This document shows, one piece after another, positions 51,540 through 63,788 of a stretch of DNA of 64,000 bases. The DNA is from Loxodes magnus (lineage: Eukaryota; Ciliophora; Karyorelictea; Loxodida; Loxodidae). Each line of letters opens with the position of its first letter. Position 1 is the stretch's first letter. The notes beneath the pieces are model-generated. The model was not told the origin of the DNA. It saw only the letters and a program-made list of their open reading frames with translations, and ran no database searches. The stretch lies in contig CAMPDV010000289.1 of the NCBI GenBank assembly GCA_946699065.1, forward strand, positions 248,001-312,000, read 5' to 3'. Both the position numbers and the translations under genes were made by a program.

Positions 51540-52671
51540 AAATTTATCTTTGTTTTTTGTTACAATTGTTATCACTCCAACTTTTTTAAATAATTGTTTA
51601 AATCTTTAATTCGAAAGATAATTCTTTTAATGCATTATACAATTAGTTAAGTTGTTTGCAAAAGATATAAGTTTATTTTTTGATTGTGAATGATTAAATT
51701 CTTTATAAAAATTATTTAATTCTTTTATTTTTTATCTTTACTATTCTATTTATATCTCACCTTTCATTAAGTTTATTAAAAACTTATTAACCAAACTTTT
51801 ACTTCATTTAATCTTACAATTTATTACTTATTTACAACTATTTCCTTATCAAAATAGCAGCTCATCAAACTGAGATAACACTAAATTTAAGATCTACAAC
51901 CTTTTAAATTATATATAACCTAGCAATAATACCTTAAATAACTTACCTTTTTCTTAATAGTTAGAGCACATTTTTTAATAATTTCCATAAATCATGAGAG
52001 GAGTAGATTAATCTGAAAATAAAAGTATTTGAACTAATTTTTAGTAATTAATTAAGCAAATAAACAGCATTTAATTAAAAATTATGTTACTCTAAAATTA
52101 TAGTAAAATCTTTAATACAGAATTTAGTTGAAAAGCTTTTAAACATCTAATTACTTAAAAAATTAAAAAGAAGACAAAATATAAGAAATTAGAAATATTA
52201 ATTAAATAAATCATGAATAAGTTATGATTAAAGCTATATAAAATCCAATGGAGGTTGAGTAGTTAAACTTAAATATTAATCAAATATAGAAAATTAGATA
52301 ATCAATCAGGTAATAAAAGAGATCAATTTATGTGCTGATTCTGGAGAAGGTTAGAAAGCACAAAATAAAATTGTTGGAGATATCAAAATACAAAAAAGCA
52401 AAAATAAATAATTTTTTAACAAACCTAACTTAAATTTACTGTGCATCTGAAGGTGACTTATTTAAGAAAAAATGATTGGTGGAGAGTAATTACTCTTGCA
52501 AATAATAGACAATCAAAAAAGAAGAACAAAGCAAATGTTTGGAAAAGACCGAGATTCGAATAAAATACTAACGGTAAAGAAAGGGTAGATTAGTAGCCTA
52601 AGATATGTAATAAAATATATGAATCTGGAGAAGAAATGAACAATTTCAATGAGTCTTTCAATGATTCTTGA
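51540..52671 (+). repeat. Two-copy dispersed repeat with possible ORF, copy 1
   Basis: About 900 bases match 60610-61500 at roughly 85% by eye. A frame runs from ATG 51994 (MRGVDQSENKSIWTNFQQLI) to TGA 52669-52671, basic and ending in an acidic tail (YESGEEMNNFNESFNDS). An alternative frame shared by both copies reads HEQVxIKAIxNPMEx near 52210 and 61270. The coding frame is therefore not settled. The function is unknown; it is probably part of a mobile or multicopy gene. Confidence 0.45.
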
Positions 52672-53399
52672 GACTTTTTATAAGATAATAAATAGCAAGC
52701 CAAATAAAGGCATTTTCACATTATTAAATTATTTTATGTTATTATGCTATTATTTATCTTATATATTTACTATTTAAGTTTTTTTCCTTTATTTATAAAA
52801 ACTATTTACTCACTTTACTAAAAGTTAGATTTATCATTAATATTTAAACTATGCAATTTTTTAAATATAGTTCTCTGAAAGAATAAAGAGAATGCCTAAG
52901 TTCTAGCATAGTGTATATAATAATTTAAAAATAAGTTTATCATTAATTCATCAAACTTTAATTAATAAAACTATTATGAAATCATATAAACATATGACTC
53001 CAAAGAAATAAGTATCTCCTGCGAAAACATTTAGCAATACACATAACTTAATTAATTAGTTTTATATGCTATAATTGGAAGAATAGAAGCTAAAAAAAGA
53101 AGTTTAAAACACGAAATAAATAACTTATTCTCTTATGTTTACTATCAAAAAATTGATCAATGAACTGAACCTTATAAAGAAAATTAGCTGGTTTACCCAA
53201 ATTCATTCTTACACTTTTTGACGTAATCTTGACTGTATATTTTTTTTAAAGAAATAATTTCTTGAAATCAGTGTCCTAATATTTATATTCCTTCACTCTT
53301 TCTATTATCATTTTATTTATATATATTATTTATCAACTTTGTATTGTCTTTCCATTTCATAGCATTCACTACGTCTTATCTGCAATTTTCATATTATGA

Positions 53400-54810
53400 T
53401 ATTAAGATCACTGTTGTAATATTTCAATCATCTCTTGTAGTCTGGACTTACCATCATTTCAATGTCATCTGCATATGCTAATGCTCCCATATATCATTCC
53501 TCTGTATATTATTCTTATTCCATGCTTGTGGTTATTCCTACTTTATTTTATCTTAATTAGTTGAGAAGTTTATTTATTATATATTTTTAAAAACCGCCAT
53601 AGTTGTTCGAAGGTGAACAACAAGGTCATCTTCATCAGAGGTTGGGGAAGTTAAGTACCCATAATCGACTTTATGTCTTCCTCTGCTTTGGTTTGACCTC
53701 GAGACATAAGATTCTTAGACCTTCGACACTGGCTTGGCTTGGCTTCGTTTATTTTTAATTCTGGAACGAAAAAGAAATAATATTGCGAGCTTCATCAGAG
53801 GTGGGGAATTTAAGTACCCATAATTGACATATGTCGTCCTCTGCTTTGGTGATGCAATGAGACACAATCCTGCCATGTCCCTGGACCTCCAAAAAGTATT
53901 AAAGATTATGAATATTCTAAAATTATATCAGTATTGAACATTTTTATCATTACTGAATAATTATACCAGTATTGAACAAGGATTATCAGTATCTGATAAT
54001 TTTATCAGTAACAAACATTCTTGTCAGTATGAAACATTTTTTTTTAAAGAGCTGCGCACCAACGAGAGTGCTACGCGCTCTATAATCAAATTTATTTATT
54101 TATTATTTATTATTTATTTATTATAATATTGAATAACCTTAGTGAATATGAGCTACCTTATTTAACTCCTTTCCTCTTTTAAAACTGTTCTGATATTAAA
54201 TCATTTATTTTTATCTTTTTTTCTTCTCAGTAAGGATCTTGATTATTTGCTTAGGCATTTCAATTTCATTTAGTATCTTTAATATATCTTCTCTTATTAC
54301 TAAGAAAAAATAATTTTAATATCAATAAATATTCTGCTTTTTCTTAATTATTTTACTTATATTCTTGTGCAGTTCTTAGATTGAAGATTTACCATGAGCA
54401 TGATTTATCTTGATTGAAGCCATATTATAATTCATCGTCATACCTGTTCAAATATGAGTTTGTTTATCCAATAATCAGAGATCAATGATTTTTACTATAT
54501 GAATTAAAAGTGAAATCGGCCTATAATTCATAGAATCTTCCACTTTACCTTTTTTATGAAGTAATATAATAAAAGTTCTTGTTATTTTGTTTGGTATAGC
54601 TCCAGATTGTATTATTTTTTATGTTAATGTTGCGGTTAGGTTAGAAAGCTTATCTCATCCAGCTCTTATTGTTCCTATTTATATTCCATCAGGTCCTACA
54701 GCTTTTCATTAGGAGAGCGTTTTTATACAGCACACTAAATCTTCTTTTTAAACCTAAATTTTTTATGTGTTCCTGTATGAGTCTGGTAATCTATTGCTGC
54801 CACTTTTATA
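53400..54810 (-). mobile_element. LINE copy B: reverse transcriptase domain, interrupted by a SINE
   Basis: On the minus strand the reverse transcriptase blocks appear in order: AVGPDGI (about 54703), ITRTFIILLHKKGKVEDSMN then YRPISLL (about 54590-54505), REDILKILNEIEMPKQIIKI (about 54290-54230), KRKGVKQGSSYSLRLFNI (about 54180-54125) and LAYADDIEMM (53478 and on). YADD is the catalytic motif of the polymerase. Between LFNI and YADD the DNA is occupied by the short element at 53596-54080, so this copy is dead. Internal TGA falls at Trp-like positions. It copies element RNA at the nick by target-primed reverse transcription. Confidence 0.8.
53596..54080 (+). mobile_element. Short interspersed element, type I, copy 3, nested in LINE; internally duplicated
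   Basis: The sense strand is +: GCCATAGTTGTTCGAAGGTG ... GAGCTGCGCACC ... GCGCTCTATAATC followed by TTTATT repeats. Unlike the other copies, the body segment ending CCTCTGCTTTGG occurs twice (53640-53695 and about 53790-53850), separated by about 95 bases of unrelated sequence with TTGGCTTGGCTT. This looks like a template switch or two fused copies. It sits inside the reverse transcriptase gene. Confidence 0.75.
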
Positions 54811-57420
54811 GAGCTCCTCTCAGCTTTCTTTAAAATTCGGCATATTATTTTCGTTTTTTAATGTCCATTGTTCGTATTTTATCTATTTTAATTTTTTTAT
54901 ATTCCTTTTCAAGTGTTGTTTAAGCTTCCTTAATTAATTTCATCTTAATAAACATTGAATTTATTTTTCCTATCTTTTTTTAGATGCAATATAAATTTCT
55001 CCTTACTTCTTATCTCATTTAATATAATTATCAATTTATTAGCATCCTTATCTAATTAGTATTTCACTTACTATTAGAAATGTTTTCTTAATTTTATTGT
55101 TTCTGCTGTATATTAGTATTTTCTAATTTAATTTGTTACAAATCCACATATCGCTTTGGTCGCTTCTTGGATTTAATTTAACCATTTTTCATAGTATGCT
55201 TCGCTATCGAAATTTCGAATTCGCTAAGATCTATTTTTTCGAATCATTCTTTGAACCTCTCTTTAACCTTTTATTGCTTTAATTGTTGAAATTTTATCCT
55301 TTTAATTTATGGACTTTTTCTAAATTCTTCCGAAATTTTTATCTTTATTTGTCTGGCTAATGATCTCCTATTGGTCTCTATTGATAGAATTTTGTGCTGA
55401 TAATGCTAGGTGTAATGTATTGATTCATTAAGAATCAACTTATTTTCAATTTTCCATTCTTTTATGTTGTGATGATGGTTGGATATTGATTTGAATCTTT
55501 ACATTCTAAAATATAATCTTTCTTCAATTTAATAAGCATTAGCCTGCATTATTCTGCTCATAAGGTAAAAATTGGGGAATATGTACATTAAAATCTTCTA
55601 ATATTAAAATTTATAATCCTTTGTTGTTTGCTGCTATTTTGTATTATTATAGACTTTCATAAAAGGGTATTAGTTAATTATAGTTGGATGTTGTAGTTTT
55701 ATATACGTTTATCAATTCTAGCTAATCATCAAGTGTTAAACTTATTAATCTTCCACTAAAACAGATCTGCTTGATTGAGATCCGCTATATCCAACACTTT
55801 CGTTCTGCTCGTAATTCCATCTTTTATATAAAATGATACTCTTTTGTAGTGTTTTGTGCTCAATTTTATTATTGCTCTGAATCCGTATATATAAGGCATT
55901 TAATCAGTTTGATGCTTAAATATTTCTTAAATCGCCATAATTTCTATCTTCTTTTCACACATAAACTTGTTTAATTCTTGTTTTTTTATATTACTCTGAC
56001 ATTTGCTGTGCCTATGTTTAATTCTGTCTATTTTATTTATTATTATTTCCTTTTACTTCCTATTTTACTACCCTGAATTTTTAGCTTCCTCTTCTTTAAT
56101 AGAGTGAAAACCGAATTGTTCTAATGTTTATTATTTTTCCTGTATTTATGTCTTCGTTTTTTTACTCGATATTGTCTTCCTTTCCATTATATATTTTTTT
56201 CTATTTTTTTGAGACAGTGTTGTATTTATGCATACTTCCTTCCTGTCACTGTTTTATATATGTTTCAGTTTTTTTGGTATATTTCATATTTTACTTTCTG
56301 TTTTTTGTGACATTGATAGTTTCGCCTCAGTTTTATTTATTTAATTTTGTAGTTAAGTATCTATTAAAATCGATCGCTTTTAAAGAAACTTTAATATGGC
56401 TTAAACTTGTAGCTTTTTCTAGAAATAAAAGTGGTATTTTATTTGAAGGTTAATCTTCTTCAGTTTTCTTCACTTTCTTTTCTTTCGCTATCTGTTTCTC
56501 TTTATAGTAAGGCATTTTATTCCTAAGTTCTACATGCATCAACCTGGTTTTTACTTCCTTAGCATTTCTAATTGTTTTCTTTATAGCTTTTTTATTAAGT
56601 ATTAATTTTTGCTATATCCTTATTTGTTGCAGTTTAAACATTTTAAAATTGATGGTTGGCGATACAACGATATGTGTATGGGATTTCCAGACTGACTCAA
56701 GTAAGTATTTTACCTTTCGTCTAACTTATCTAGTATACTTTCTGCGTCTTTGCTCTCCTTTAATTCTAAATAAATTCTCATTTTCCCATTGACTCACGTT
56801 ATACCTTTTACATCTCTATATAGACTATTTTTCCGTACTGCTATAGATGGGTTTCTACCTGGCTAAAACTTGAATACATGTTAATTGTTCAATGAATCAG
56901 ATAGCTCTTAATGTATTGAATTCCTCTATGTTTCTTTGTTCTTTAGGTATTAAAAAACTTCTAGTCTTCTATGTTTAATTATTTCCAATTTGTGAGAGTG
57001 CTTCTTTATTTTTGATTCATATAATAATTATTCCTTTTTAAGAATTTTCATACTCTCAGAATTTTTACCATATTCTTAATTTAAATATCTGAGAAATGCT
57101 TGAATGATTTCATTTTCTTGCATTTCTGCTGGACTGAGTCTTTGGTTATAGTAATTTTCTTATAAAAATTTATTGAAACAGGTAACTCCTACTCTTTTAT
57201 CAGTTTTGAACTGCATATTCTCCTCCTCATTTTATGGTAATTTGCTATTTTATTTTCTTCCATTATAATGATTTGCACAGAGCTGTGGTTTGAGTTGATG
57301 TTCTAAATTATCTACTTTTTTTGATAGGTTGCTTAGTTTTAAGATTTCTGTCCTTTTTTTTCTGCATTACTTCTAGTAGTTTAAATATTTTGTGACATAG
57401 ACGTTTTTCTTAAAAATAAT
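54811..57420 (-). mobile_element. LINE copy B: ORF1 and endonuclease region
   Basis: It is collinear with 34495-36960. The endonuclease blocks recur at about 55940 (IQE region), 55815-55840 (FYIKD region) and 55573-55594 (FNxHI region), with frame breaks. The 5' part (57180-57390) is nearly identical to 36740-36905. Together with the reverse transcriptase at 53400-54810 it makes a LINE of about 4 kb on the minus strand. It ends about 240 bases from the start of the second RING-Kelch gene. Confidence 0.65.
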
Positions 57421-57657
57421 ATCAAAGATCTGATTAAATTGTAAAACTCTTTCATGTCTTTGTTAAATTTACCAAGTAGTCTTGATCCGAGATTGGCGGC
57501 ATGCAGAATGTGATATTGCTACTTGATATAATAGCTTAATATTGAAGTATTTAAGTAAATAAAGTAATAATGTAATAATAGATATTTATATACTAATTTT
57601 TGATGGTAACTGTTATAAATTACCTTTATAGCTTTTGTAGTCTAAATAATAATAAAA

Positions 57658-59049
57658 ATGTAAGCGTTACCAAAATGCTTAATCTGCTTAGAAGATTACA
57701 ACTTAACTAATGCTCTTCCAACTGTCTTACCTTGTGGACATATTTACTGTGGTTTGTGTTTGAATACTCAGTACTGATTATAAGGCATAATGTAATGTCC
57801 TATTTGTTAAAAAGGATTCCATTTTAGATTTGATGATTTACCTTAAGAAAGTGATTTAATAAGAATGATATTTTAAAACTAATAATACATATAAAAGATT
57901 TAAGATGCTAGATAGAAATTAAAAGAGATAAGGAGGTAAATTATGGAAAAATCTAAAACCATTACAACCAAATAATCAAACATTAGTAATACTCTCATAA
58001 TACCACTAACTAATATCATCATCAATCATTAACCAACATTTATCTACCAAAAATAACACTCAAATATTATCTAATTCTACTAATCACTAAAACCAACTAT
58101 ACTCTAATATAACTCATAACCACCTACAATACTAAAGTCTAAATTAACTTACAATCTAATAAGATACAAACTATAACACAATACTAAGTAACCAAATATT
58201 ATTTAGACTAACTAACATAAACTAAGCTAGCACTTTATATAATCTAACTATATTCACTTATTTAATTGCTTAATTTAAAAATTAAGTTTATTTAATATTT
58301 AAACAGAGTAATTACGATAAGTCTAAGTTTAAATTATAATTCAATACAATAGTAAAAGTATAGAATATTAGAATAAGTTATATTTCATTGGAGGATATAA
58401 TGAAAATTAAAAGAAAGGAATAAAAGAAACTTGGTAGTTCGATTATGAAGGTAATAGTATAAAACTTAGTGATCTAAATGAGGGAAGAGGTGCCTTTGGA
58501 ATAGCAGCTGCTTAAAAATTTCTTTATGTGGCTGGAGGAGTTAATAATTATCAAGTTTCATAATCAGTAGAAAAGTTACAGATAGGAAACTAAAGTAAAT
58601 GATAAAGCTGCTCTTAATTTTCATTTAGAATAGCAAATTAAACTTTAGTAGTAGATAAAGATGAATAAAATATTTATTCTTTTGGAGGTGCAAATTATAA
58701 AGGATAAACTTTAAAAGATATATGAAAGTATAACATATAGAATGATAGATGAAGTAAGTAAAATTTGAGTCTTCCTGAAGCTGTTGCAAGGCCTATAGTT
58801 TGTTTAGAGCCTTTTGTCATATGTGGAGGTTTGAAAAATTATTATACGAAAGAATATTCAAGAAGAATATATAAAAGAAGCAAAGAATAATGATAATAAA
58901 GTTAAATTTTTAAAGATATTAAGGCTTTAACGGAGATGAAAATAAGAAATAACTATGGATATGTTTTTGCTATAGAATAGGAAAGAGTTTCAATAATGAG
59001 GATTGATTTAGAAAAATTGAGTTATAGAAGTATTAGAAGTCATAACTGA
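57658..59049 (+). CDS. RING-finger / Kelch protein, copy B
   Basis: The frame has 463 codons from ATG to TGA (59047-59049), one codon shorter than copy A. The RING (CLICLEDY, LPCGHIYCGLC, CPIC) and the G-poor linker are almost identical to copy A; the Kelch part differs by about 10%, with frame kept by paired small changes (for example GGVNNYQVSQSV against GGLTDNNKILQSV). Frame conservation despite divergence argues that both copies are, or recently were, functional. The role is inferred as for copy A: a possible E3 ligase with a propeller for substrate. Confidence 0.85.
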
Positions 59050-59660
59050 TAAACATAATTTTAATATCTATATTATCAATAGTATTTAAATAAATATAAT
59101 TTAATATGTAAAGAAGTAGTTTAAAGATCTATAATTAGTTAAATATATTATTACTTATTAAAATATTTAAAGCTTCTGAAATAAATAAAGAATCAAATTT
59201 TATCTTAACATATTTAAAAATCTATTATTCAAATATTATCATTATTCAGATACAAACATACAACTTATAACATACTGATATTCAACATATTCAAAAAAAC
59301 TATCTTTAAATACATCCATATATTCAAATTATACAAGTACTACTTAGATTATTCTATTATTTTCTAATCAAATCAAAAATATAATCAAATAATAATTAAG
59401 CTATACCTATATCTAAATACTAATTAAGTAATCACTACTATCTTCAATTCAACATCTTCAAATCTAAAATACATTATTTCCTTTAATCATTTAAACTAAC
59501 TACTATATATTTAAAATGTATCTTCTATAGCCAATAATAAAATCAAACCATTATAACGCATACGCTCTCGATAAAAACTCAAACATAATAACTTTTCGAT
59601 ATTAATATGATAGACCATTAAACTATACTCAGTTACATCCAAATAAAGTTTTTAGAAAGG

Positions 59661-60600
59661 ATGTCTAATGGTGAGGAAAAGCAAAAAAATAAGATAAACT
59701 AATAAAATTAGCAGAAAATAAAATATTTTAATGAGCAATTTTTTGAAGAAAATAAAGAGAATAAAATAGAAAATTTCGTCTAAGAAATAGGAATAATCAA
59801 TCGATTATAGAGAGACATTTTAAACGTTACAACTCAAGCATAGAAAAATAAAATAACATTTGCATTAATGGAACTCTTGAATATTGTTAGAGAGAATTTG
59901 GATAATATATAGATTAAGTACGAATAATAGCAACTGGACTTATTCTAACTGTTTTATTAGATTAAGAATAAATTAATAAATTCTCTAACATAAAAATAAT
60001 AATATTAAACTTTTTATATTTTAACAAGAAGAGAAATATAAATTAATACGACAGTAATAATAACTACCTAATTCACTTTGGTATAAACAAAAGCTTAATT
60101 CCAACAGAAAAATAGCTAAAAGTCTTCGCAAAAATCAAAAAAAGAGTTTTACATATGTGTAAAGTTAAGTAATTTGGTAATATGATGATGTGTAAACTAT
60201 CAAAAATTAGATACGATACTATGAAGAAGATAAAAAAGCAAATAAAATTAATAATAAATTGGGTTGAAAAATAAAAAAAATAGTAAAATATATATCAAGA
60301 AATAGCATATTGAAATAAAAGATATATAAATATAAATAAGATACCTAAATAAATGCTAAATAAAGGATAAGAAGATATAAAGATTGGTAGCAAAATATTT
60401 AATTCTAAAGAATAAAATTTCTTAAATAATTATTTAAATTGCACCTGAGATAGTTAGTAACTGATAGAATAATAAAAGATCTTTCAAATGAATAAACGCT
60501 GAGATTAAATGACTTAATTACCTTAGATTTATGGAAAAAACCAAAGTTTAGTATTATAGAAGAAAAAAATGCTATTTTCAAAAACCCATTGAACAAAATA
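59661..60600 (+). mobile_element. LINE-like ORF1 remnant, copy B
   Basis: ATG 59661 gives MSNGEEKQKNKINQQNQQK, then an acidic coil (NEQFFEENKENKIENFVQEI) and ALMELLNIVRENLDNIQIKY. It aligns with the ORF at 39960 from the shared TTTTTAGAA leader onwards, but sequence is gained and lost between the copies. Homology with block A ends near 60600, where family 51540-52671 sequence takes over. Confidence 0.5.
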
Positions 60601-60609
60601 AGTTCCAAA

Positions 60610-61700
60610 AAATGTTATATTTTTTATCACTCCAATCTTTTTAAATAATTGTTTAAATCTCTAATTCGAAAAGATAATCCTTTTAATGCATTATACAATT
60701 AATTTAGTTGTTTGCAAGAGATATAGCTTTACTTTTTGATTGTGAATGATTAAATTCTTTATAAAAATTATTTTATTCTTATTTTTATCTTTACTATCCT
60801 ATTTATATTTCATTTTTCATTTAGTTGTTAAAAATTTCTAATCAAATTTTTCTTCATTTCATCTTACAATTTATTACTTATTTACAACTCTTTCCTTATC
60901 AAACCATTAGCTCATCAAACTGAGATGACACTAACTTTAAGATCTGTAACCCTTCGAATCATAGATAACCTAACTATAAGACCTTAATAACTTCTCTTTA
61001 TCTCAATAATTAGAGCAAATTTTTAATCTTTCTATAAATAATGAGAGAAGTACATTAATCTAAAAAGTAAAAATAATAAAATTCATTTTTTCTTATGTTT
61101 GTTTAAATGTTTAGCAATTAATTAAGTAAATAAGCAGCATTTACTTTAAAATTAAGTAATAAATCTTTAATACAGAATTTAGCTTAAAAGCTTCTACACT
61201 TCTATTTAATTAAGAAAAAAAAACAGAAAATAAAATATAAGAAACTAGAAATCTTAATTAAATAAACCATGAATAAGTTATAATTAAAGCTATACACAAT
61301 CCAATGGAGATTGTGTAATCAAACTTATATACTAATAAATTCTAAAAAAATTAGATAATTAATCAAGTAATAAAAAGAAGATCAATTATATGTTGACTGT
61401 GTAGAAGGCTAGGAAACATAAAATAAAGATGATGGAGATACCAAAAAATAGAAAAAGGTGAAAATAAATAATTTCTTAAAAAACCTAACTTAGATTTATT
61501 TTGCGTTTAAAAGGACATATAAGAAAGTAAAAACTTATCTTTAAAAAGCAGATATTGGTTTAATTCGGATGGAATAAGGAAATCGCTAAGAGTCAGGTAA
61601 ATCAGGAGCTATATTTCCTCCAGAAGTGAAAGGTACAATAAATCTTTTGTCTACATAAAACTCCGTAAGTTGAATAGTGAGTAAACTACTTGAAGATATT
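60610..61700 (+). repeat. Two-copy dispersed repeat with possible ORF, copy 2
   Basis: It matches 51540-52420, then diverges. From about 61380 a frame free of TGA reads DDGDTKKQKKVKINNFLKNL, then KTYLQKADIGLIRMEQGNRQ and SGKSGAIFPPEVKGTINLLS, a convincing basic to mixed protein segment of about 110 residues. The product is unknown. It is joined directly to the LINE-like remnant at 60600. Confidence 0.45.
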
Positions 61701-62009
61701 AAATGGATAAATCCATACTAATCCTTTTTTGTAATCATTCGCTCATAACATAATCATAGTTAAATACACTTGCGCCTATATAAATATATGTTTGCTTGAT
61801 TTTGTAAAATGCTAAAATATAATTTCTGATATTTATTATGTGGAAATCAAATTCTCTTCCCTTGTAATATCATCTACTCAGCTTATATAGCTACCATCTG
61901 TATTGCAATAATCATGAAATTGGTAATTTGTTTTAACTTTGAGAGGGTGTGTCTGTTACATTTGGAGGTCAGATAAAATAAAGGATAAAAGGATAAAATT
62001 AAGTTTATA

Positions 62010-62200
62010 GTTTTAGAAACCTAATTTTACCCAACCAGGAATGGAGAAATTTATAAGAAGAAAGCAAGCTATATGAAGAGACAACCATTCCGAAAACTTG
62101 ACAGTGAAGGGAGGAGAAGACCACCTAGAGATCAAGTTCCTATTGGTTGGATAGGGAAGTAGGAAGCTTTTAAGTAGACGATCCTTCTTTAACACTTTAA
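62010..62200 (+). CDS. Short GC-richer coding candidate
   Basis: The + frame reads TQFYPTRNGEIYKKKASYM, then RKLDSEGRRRPPRDQVPIGW. It is GC-richer than its flanks and strongly basic, like the C-terminal tail of the ORF1-like protein at 42289-43085. It may be the tail of a decayed element. Ends are not determined. Confidence 0.3.
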
Positions 62201-62239
62201 TTTAATTAATAGTTTTAGAAAAGAGCTCCAGGGTTCACT

Positions 62240-62907
62240 TGTTTTTGTTCCTGCTCTTTCCTGAACTAACGTACTGCGTAGGACTACATTAATCAGCTAT
62301 CCTTTTCTCTCCCTCATCCACTAATTATCATTATAGTTTCTTCTTCCATTTTTATAAAACTCGTTGTTTCTTGAGTTGTAGAATTTCTTTCTGTATACTT
62401 ATCCTGTTCTTGTTGGTCATATTCTGAAAAGTTAGTCTAATATTTATTACTTGCTAATTTTTTCAATTTCTTGTTTCTTCCAGCATTTTTTCCAGCAATT
62501 ATTTTTCTAGTATAAATAGCACCGAATCTTTTTGCGATAATAATTGATCTTATTTATTTCTTATTATTAGAATTCCGATTCGATTTCCATTGGGATATTT
62601 GATTATTAATCTTATTAATCTTATAATTTTTAAATTATTACTTGCTATTATTCTTGTTTTTCTTAAAGTTGCTTTATTTGATATTCAATTTAAGAAAAAT
62701 GAAATTGGATCATTTGAGGGACTTCGTTAAATTATTTATCAATTTATTCCAATTTAATTACTATTTACGATTAGATTTTATCTAATGATTCATCTATGGA
62801 TGGGAATTATAGGTTTAATTATTCCATTAATTTTTCTAGTAAGTTTTCTAAATTTTCTATTTTTTCAAGTATTCGTTAATAGAGGTCTATTATTTCTTAG
62901 GTGCCAT
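62240..62907 (-). CDS. Coiled-coil / Cys-rich ORF1-like protein
   Basis: The minus-strand ATG at 62907 (MAPKKQQ) parallels the gene at 44235. One base over, a long coiled coil is clear: IENLENLLEKLMEQLNLQFP, then IEYQIKQLQEKQEQQQVIIQ. An acidic NIPMEIESEF follows, then a Cys cluster, RCYLYQKNNCWKKCWKKQEI, aligning with the RCFYWQKVGHIFKRCW knuckle of the gene at 43460-44235, and a basic Asn/Arg tail. The frame change after the first dozen codons may be an intron or decay. The end is approximate. Confidence 0.5.
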
Positions 62908-62919
62908 TTTATATTATAT

Positions 62920-63788
62920 AATTTAATAATAAAGATATAGTACAAATAGTAACTAACTGAAAGCATTTAAAATTATTAAGTCTTTCAGAATCAAAGAATG
63001 TTATATAAGAAGGTTTTCCAATTTATGATTAAGAGGGATAGGAATATCCTTTTTGAAGAAATTTTAAATATTTAAATATTAGAGGAACATAAATAAAAGA
63101 ATAATGGGCTAATTAACTTAAATAAAAGTTCACAAGAATAACAATTCGCCATAATGTTGAGGAAGTAAGCAACCAAACTTGAAAGAAAATTCCATAAACA
63201 ACATTAAACATTTAATTTTCTATTTTATTAAATAATTTATCTTAGCAAATAAAATTATCCAAAGCAGCTTTATTAAAATACTTTTTATATTTTATAATAA
63301 AATATAAATTTTACATAACTTGTTCATAAAATAAGTAGAATAAGAGATAATAAATAAAGTATAAGTTGTTAGATATAAATAAATGACAATTGAAATATGA
63401 ATTGTAAAGCATAATAATAACTATCTAGCTTTTTATATTTTAGTATTATTTCTACTTAGTTGATAATCTTTAAATGATTGCACGATTGAAAAAGATAAAA
63501 AGGAAAACAGCTTTAGTATATAATAAGTTTAGACTTGATGAGAAAAGAAAAGTTTGGAAACAATAAATGGTATTTAAAAGATAAATCTTAAGGTAAGCTT
63601 ATTATCTTTATAAAAACTAGCAAATGCAAAGAAAATGTTTACTTATAAAAAGCATTTTCAATTTAGATTTAGTTCTAAAATAAGCTGACTATAATTTAAT
63701 TATTGTATAGTTAAATAAAAGAAAGTAAATGAGTTTATCTTTATATATATTTAGCTTCATTTATAATAAATAAATAAATTTGATTATA
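62920..63788. other. AT-rich, nothing recognised
   Basis: Purine-rich short runs but no motif; it ends in the ATAAATAAATAAATTTG tract that borders the next short element. Confidence 0.45.

Noticed and set aside
56124..56453. Plus-strand standard-code ORF of 109 codons, very hydrophobic
   Set aside because: It lies antisense to the LINE ORF1/endonuclease region. The hydrophobic composition is the expected shadow of a purine-rich coding strand.
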